DNA from: Anastatus disparis
Taxonomy: Eukaryota; Arthropoda; Insecta; Hymenoptera; Eupelmidae
Reading direction: 5' to 3'
Length of the DNA: 64,000 nucleotides
NCBI GenBank assembly: GCA_017163975.1
Contig: JAFFSR010000370.1
Span: 310,001-374,000 of the forward strand
The notes under the pieces were generated by a model that saw only the letters and a program-made list of their open reading frames with translations, did not search any database and was not told the origin of the DNA. The position numbers and the translations under genes were made by a program. This document shows, piece by piece, positions 59,450-64,000 of this stretch; the first letter of the stretch is position 1, and every line of letters begins with the position of its first letter.

Positions 59450-60518
59450 GCATTATTACTATAATCTTTCTGCACCATCAGCGTACGCTGGTGCTCATCT
59501 ACTGAAACACGCGAAACCCAAAAAATTTGATAACTATACCATTGCCAAATGGTTGGAGAGTCAGGATGCACATACCTTACACAAACTCGTGAGACATCGT
59601 TTTCCTCGTCGACATTACAACGTTTTTAGCCCCTTTGAAGTGTGGGAAGCTGACTTGGCAGATTTTAGATCACTTAAAACCTACAATGATGGGTACAGCT
59701 ATATTCTCATTGTCATTGATGCACTTTCAAAGTTTGCATGGGTAGAGCCTCTTCTCGACAAAACCAGTCGAAGCGTCGCTGTAGCATTAGACAAAATTTT
59801 ATCACGATGTAATGATAGACATCCTATTTATCTACAGACTGATAAAGGTAAAGAGTTTATCGGTCGAGAGGTGCAAGAGGTGCTAAAAAAGAAACATATT
59901 ACCTATCGAGTCGTCAGAGACCCTGATATAAAGGCAGCCATTGCCGAACGCTTTATTCGAACTCTCAAACGTCGTATCTGGCGATACTTTACTCATTTGC
60001 GCACAAGACCTTATATAGATGTTTTGCAAAAAATTGTAACGTGTTACAACGAGTCGTGGCACAGTGCTATAAAAATGCCCCCTTCCAAAGTCAACTTATA
60101 TAATGCTCACGTGGTACGTCAAAATTTGCCGTTGCGTTACAGCGAAAAACAGCCGTTTCGAGTAGCTAAATACAGCGTTGGCGATCTGGTTCGAGTCAGT
60201 CGTGCCAAGACAGCCTTCAGGAAAGCATACGAGGGTGGTTGGACTCTGGAGCTGCTTAAAATTATAAGAGTCGACACAAGACAACAACCACCCGTCTATA
60301 TTTTGACAGATCTTGATGGAGAAAAAATTGACGGATATTTTTACGAAGAACAGTTGAGCAGAGTACGCAAAGATTTAGATAGCGAAGCGTTTGAGGTTGA
60401 TGAGGTTTTAAAGAGCAAAGGTAGGGGGTCGAAAAAACAATATTTGGTCAGTTGGAGGGGGTACCCAGAAAAATTCAATTCTTGGATAGAAGCTAAAGAT
60501 TTAAGAAATTTACAATGA
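59409..60518 (+). CDS. Polinton integrase (DD35E) with chromodomain
   Basis: 369 codons, fully open. The catalytic triad is D104 (ILIVIDALSKF), D145 (LQTDKGKEF) and E180 (AAIAERFIRTLKRR), spacing D-x40-D-x34-E, typical of retroviral-type rve integrases. An SH3-like segment (SVGDLVRVSRAKTAFRKAY) and a C-terminal chromodomain (FEVDEVLKS, YLVSWRGYP, NSWIEAKDL) follow. It would integrate the linear element DNA, with the chromodomain steering it to marked chromatin. The stop overlaps the next ATG (ATGA), a compact viral-type gene junction. Confidence 0.9.
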   Translation: MKKKKEAKKPDDLEHYYYNLSAPSAYAGAHLLKHAKPKKFDNYTIAKWLESQDAHTLHKLVRHRFPRRHYNVFSPFEVWEADLADFRSLKTYNDGYSYILIVIDALSKFAWVEPLLDKTSRSVAVALDKILSRCNDRHPIYLQTDKGKEFIGREVQEVLKKKHITYRVVRDPDIKAAIAERFIRTLKRRIWRYFTHLRTRPYIDVLQKIVTCYNESWHSAIKMPPSKVNLYNAHVVRQNLPLRYSEKQPFRVAKYSVGDLVRVSRAKTAFRKAYEGGWTLELLKIIRVDTRQQPPVYILTDLDGEKIDGYFYEEQLSRVRKDLDSEAFEVDEVLKSKGRGSKKQYLVSWRGYPEKFNSWIEAKDLRNLQ

Positions 60519-61345
60519 ACGATGAATTTTACATGGTTTTACCGAGCAACAGCAGCAAGTTTGTCTTTCCACACAATGTGGCGACACATTTTACAACACA
60601 ATTATCACAAAATTTTTATCTTCATGGCGACTGGTGTGTAGGACTCACGGAAATTCAAATACCTCTCACATTTCAGCATATATCAGTCGTAGAGCGTGAG
60701 GGGGTGATTTCTGTTAAGACATTCAAACGTGACGTGGTGAATGTTTTGCGAGAAACAGAGGAGGAGACTCAACAGAAGGCCGAGGTGTTTGGCCGCGTTA
60801 AACCTGGTGTTTACCGTGACATTGAAAGTCTCTTAGAAGAAATAAATAATCTCGAGAATGTGAAAAATCATTTATATTTTGAAATTCGCGCTGGTGGCTA
60901 TGTACAGATTAAATGTCGATGTGGTGAAGATTGTACAACTTAAATGCACACGTTTACCCTATCGGAAAAATTACTTAGAATTTTAGGTTTGGAAAATGTA
61001 CCAATTTTCTCTTGCAAAGGTAATAAAGAACACTACATTGCCGGTAATCGTCCAGCAAATCTTGTGAACGGGTTACCAACCGTGCTCATGGTTTACAGCA
61101 ACATTTGCCAGCCTTATGTAACAGGTGACATGCGCACGAGCTTACTACGTATAGTCTCGCTTCATTTGCGTGACTACGTTTACGGAGGTGTTGAAATTAA
61201 AAACTTTTCACCACCCATGTACCTACCACTGCTGTCTTCAGCGTTTCAGTCGATAGAAATAGATATAAGAGACGAACACGGATTTCCCATTCCATTTGAC
61301 TACGGTACGCTGACTGTAACGCTTCACTTTAAGCGCATCCGATAA
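60515..61345 (+). pseudogene. Penton-like minor capsid protein, one in-frame TAA
   Basis: One frame from ATG 60515 to TAA 61343, interrupted by TAA at 60941-60943 that is immediately followed by ATG. The N-terminal half has MVLPSNSSKFVFPHNVATHF and DWCVGLTEIQIPLTF; the C-terminal half has LLRILGLENV, PTVLMVYSNICQPYVTGD and a conserved LTVTLHFKRI end. This is the single-jelly-roll minor capsid (penton) protein of Polintons, which sits at the capsid five-folds. The stop makes two halves; the TAAATG arrangement would allow reinitiation but a plain nonsense mutation is likelier. Confidence 0.75.
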
Positions 61346-61346
61346 A

Positions 61347-61787
61347 ATGCCTGTGTTTGAAGATTTTTTCAGTAACCAAATGATTGGTGGTGGGGGTAAG
61401 TGTGTTACAGTTGGTAAACCTTGTTTTGGTTATCACCAGTCGGGTGCAGGAGTAGGTAGTTTTTTGAAAGATCTCTTGTGAAATGTCACTCTAGGTGGCA
61501 GACCGGTCAAAGAGGCGACCAAACAGCGCATTCGCGAGAGTGGTAAAAATCTCAAAAGGAAAGCTGACGTTGTTCTGGACAAATTGCTCTTGGGTGAGTC
61601 AAACGCGAAAGAAGGGGAGGAATCAGAATATAAAAAGAAGAACGAGACATCATCAACTCAGTCGTCGAGTGCACCTGGCACTACAAACACCTCAGCGGCT
61701 AAACGCTCGAAAAGTGATAAAGTTGCGAAAAAGAAGAAGAAGCAGAATAAGAAAGCACGTGTAGCTAGAGATATTTTTGAAAATTAA
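61347..61787 (+). pseudogene. Adenovirus pVI-like minor virion protein, one in-frame TGA
   Basis: ATG at 61347; a glycine-rich start (QMIGGGGK), GVGSFLKDLL, then TGA at 61479-61481, after which the same frame continues (GGRPVKEATKQRIRESGKNL, RKADVVLDKLLLGE) to a lysine-rich tail and RDIFEN. The glycine-rich and amphipathic start with a basic tail is the layout of the Polinton pVI/PX-like gene placed just before the major capsid gene. The TGA sits where a tryptophan would be expected. Confidence 0.6.
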
Positions 61788-61796
61788 AATTTCAAG

Positions 61797-63098
61797 ATGG
61801 CGCTGTTGCATACAGAATCTTGTCAGTCGATCAAGTCGGAATTATCACTTTTTGAATTACCTTCGACACAGACTGCAATTGAAGGCTCTTACTGGGTTCA
61901 GTACAAACCGATATCTTCACTTAACGACCAATCACCAATTGAATTCACCATCCCCGGCAACACTGAGTATGTAGACTTGGCTTACACAATGTTAAGTGTG
62001 AGTGTAAGTGTAACATGCACTAGTGCTGAAGCACCTAAAGATCCGAACGTTGGACCAATAAATAAACTTTTGCATTCGTTGTTCAATCAAGTCGACGTGC
62101 TATTCAATCAAAAACCTGTTTCACCACCAAACAATGCTTATGCATACAGAGCTTACATTGAAAGATTACTAAATTATAGCCCAACAGCTAAAAAGTCTCA
62201 TTTAACGAGTGGGTTGTGGTACGATGATATAGCAGGGAAAATGGACGATACCACAGGTGGTAATACAGGTCTCAGCCAGCGTAAAGCGCTTATGGTTGGC
62301 AGAAAGATTGATTTACTCGGCCACTTACATTGTGATGTTTTTAATCAAGACAAATTATTACTGGGTGGTGTTGAAGTTAGAGTAAGGCTCGTGCGTTCTC
62401 GTGATGGTTTCTGTCTCATGGATCCCGCTGGTGCTTTCACAGTAAATATTACAGAGGCTACGTTTTTTGTGCGTCGAGTAAGATTAAATCCTTCACTCGT
62501 GCTAGCACACGAAAAACTATTGTCGCAGACTACTGCAAAATACCCACTGACACGTGCAGACGTTAAGGCTATTACGTTACATAATGGTGTGCATGGGGAA
62601 ACAATCGACAATGTCATATTAGGTCAACTACCAAAAAGAATTATACTCGGTTTTGTTGAGAATAAAGCTTACAACGGAGATAAAAATCTTAACCCGTTTA
62701 ATTTCAAGAATTTTAATATAAATTTTTTATGTCTGTACGTTGATGGAATGCAAGTGCCATCGAAACCCTTACAGCCAGATTTAAAAAAAAGCAAAATGTA
62801 CGTTGATGCTTATCATATACTTTTTTCCGGCACTGGCATTCACTTTATGAATTCAGGCAACTCGATTACCCGTAAAGACTATCCAAACGGTTACTGCCTA
62901 TTCGCTTTTGATTTGACACCTGATTTATCGGCAAGTGATGCTAGTCATTGGAATTTGATAAAAGATGGTAATGGACGAATTGATGTTAGATTCGACGACC
63001 CGCTAGAGGGCGCTGTAAATTGTATAATTTATGCTGAATACGACAATTTGCTCGAAATTGACTCGTCGAGACAGGTTGTCGTGGATTATAGCGGTTAA
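61797..63098 (+). CDS. Polinton major capsid protein (double jelly roll)
   Basis: 433 codons, open from ATG 61797 to TAA 63096. The N-terminus ESCQSIKSELSLFELPSTQT, the VDVLFNQKPVSPPNNAYAYR block, the SQRKALMVGRKIDLLGHLH region and the YPNGYCLFAFDLTPDL block near the C-terminus are characteristic of Polinton/adintovirus hexon-like capsid proteins. Length is normal (about 430-600). It is placed between pVI-like and accessory/protease genes as in related elements. It shows no damage, in contrast to its neighbours. Confidence 0.85.
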   Translation: MALLHTESCQSIKSELSLFELPSTQTAIEGSYWVQYKPISSLNDQSPIEFTIPGNTEYVDLAYTMLSVSVSVTCTSAEAPKDPNVGPINKLLHSLFNQVDVLFNQKPVSPPNNAYAYRAYIERLLNYSPTAKKSHLTSGLWYDDIAGKMDDTTGGNTGLSQRKALMVGRKIDLLGHLHCDVFNQDKLLLGGVEVRVRLVRSRDGFCLMDPAGAFTVNITEATFFVRRVRLNPSLVLAHEKLLSQTTAKYPLTRADVKAITLHNGVHGETIDNVILGQLPKRIILGFVENKAYNGDKNLNPFNFKNFNINFLCLYVDGMQVPSKPLQPDLKKSKMYVDAYHILFSGTGIHFMNSGNSITRKDYPNGYCLFAFDLTPDLSASDASHWNLIKDGNGRIDVRFDDPLEGAVNCIIYAEYDNLLEIDSSRQVVVDYSG

Positions 63099-63190
63099 GT
63101 AGTAGTGGTGGGGATATAGTTGTCGCTATTTAGGTTGAGCAAAGCCATCTTTATCATCTCAATCGGCGAGCAACTTCAATTGCAAACAGT

Positions 63191-63832
63191 ATGGACGTGG
63201 TGATTGACGTGCAGTTTTTAAAGGATAACAAAAACCGTTTTTCGAAGGAGGTGGCTGTACTTGCTATTCATAAAAACTTTATCGCTCATTGGATTGTGGC
63301 GCCTCCTTGTAATTTAAGACGGTTACCTAAAAATGCTTTGAGACAGAACAATTGGGTGACACTGAATCATCATGGTCTGGAGTGGTAGGAAGGTGATATA
63401 TCGATAAAAAGATTATACAAAAATTTGGAAGATATTTGCAAGCATTGTCGTGTAATTTTCGTGCGAGGTCAAGAAAAGCTTGAACTACTTTCCAAGCTCA
63501 CCACCTGTAAGATTGAAAATTTAGAAAAACAAGATTGTCTAGCTTTTAGAAATTTGAATTTCAGCAGTGTACAGTGTATGCATCATTACATAAAATCATC
63601 GTATTCAAATTACGTGTGTGCTCTAAATAACGCTGCTAATCTGAAACATTGGCTACTGAAACTTAACCCCAGCGTAAAATCGCTGATCGTGGAAGAATTT
63701 TTTGAAATTCTCCGCAATGAATTCAAAAGAGATTGTTCGATATCTGACGAGGATCAAGTTTCACGCAGAAGGCGTTTATCCAGCGGATCAGATTCCTCTG
63801 ATGTGGGTGAAACCTTGTGCGCTTGTGCTTAA
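63191..63832 (+). pseudogene. Polinton accessory protein of unknown function, one in-frame TAG
   Basis: ATG at 63191 (MDVVIDVQFLKD, KEVAVLAI, HWIVAPPCNLRRLP, NHHGLEW), TAG at 63386-63388, then the same frame continues (VIFVRGQEKLELL, CALNNAANLKHWLLKLNP) to TAA at 63830. I recall similar proteins in insect transposon-rich sequences but cannot name the family; the N-terminal acidic strand followed by KExAVLAI could be a decayed nuclease fold. It overlaps the protease start in another frame. Confidence 0.5.
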
Positions 63833-64000
63833 TAAGCAAAATTATAACCAGCGTAGTGCGCACTGGGTTGCCATATACGTTGATAAGTATGACATAGGTA
63901 TGTACTTTGATAGTCTTGGTAAGCCGCCACAAATTCAACAACATTTACGACGTATTCAGCAAAATTGTAAAAAATTTAGATGGAATAATAAACGCTTACA
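63717..64000 (+). CDS. Adenain-like cysteine protease (C48/C5 type), cut by the window edge
   Basis: ATG at 63717 in frame 3, overlapping the accessory gene by 116 bp. It starts NSKEIVRYLTRIKF, then VYPADQIPLMWVKPCALVLN, and holds the catalytic histidine in SAHWVAIYVD (residue 49) and the following acidic position in MYFDSLGKPP. The nucleophile cysteine lies beyond 64000. This is the Polinton maturation protease related to adenovirus adenain. The visible part is open. Confidence 0.8.
   Translation, partial: MNSKEIVRYLTRIKFHAEGVYPADQIPLMWVKPCALVLNKQNYNQRSAHWVAIYVDKYDIGMYFDSLGKPPQIQQHLRRIQQNCKKFRWNNKRL

Overview
The window looks like AT-rich arthropod nuclear DNA, most likely from an insect; the class is inferred and no finer assignment is possible. 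The evidence is spliced coding exons of a conserved nucleolar gene, many short foldback transposons, non-LTR and LTR retroelements with insect-type features, tRNA-derived SINE heads and a Polinton/Maverick. No prokaryotic gene structure is present.

Host gene. Three exons on the + strand (1390-1479, 1831-2413, 38349-38569) read as the N-terminal WD40 half of UTP15, the U3-snoRNA small-subunit processome protein. The intron between exons 2 and 3 is about 36 kb. The remaining exons were not found, so everything to the right of 38.6 kb may lie in the next intron.

Region 1-38 kb is nested mobile DNA. It holds PIF/Harbinger-type MITEs (TWA duplications), an 8-bp-duplication palindrome, TTAA-duplication foldbacks, a solo LTR split by a MITE (4056-5946), and a foldback element (7145-14106) interrupted by a Jockey-like LINE and a palindromic repeat element. 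Further along are SINE pieces, a Helitron fragment, a gag-only LTR retrotransposon on the - strand, a decayed env-bearing Gypsy/errantivirus-like element (22539-29911), a DDE_Tnp_4/SWIM transposase remnant, a diverged satellite of about 170-bp period (32.1-33.9 kb), and a transposon ORF split by a TTAA MITE (34146-35484).

Region 38.6-48.4 kb continues with interrupted TTAA, TA and TWA foldbacks, a truncated LINE reverse transcriptase and two orphan exon-like pieces.

Region 48.4-64.0 kb is most of a Polinton/Maverick (adintovirus-like) element running off the right edge. On the + strand it carries protein-primed DNA polymerase B, packaging ATPase, a small conserved gene, a PLA2-like gene, a chromodomain integrase, a penton-like minor capsid gene, a pVI-like gene, the major capsid protein, an accessory gene and an adenain-like protease. 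Integrase, PLA2-like and major capsid frames are open; several others carry a single stop or frameshift, so the copy is young but dead. Two - strand genes stand out: a zinc-cluster gene at the left end, and a 71-codon ORF (57033-57248) resembling the PP1-recruiting domain of PPP1R15/GADD34, the domain shared by viral ICP34.5/DP71L-type proteins.
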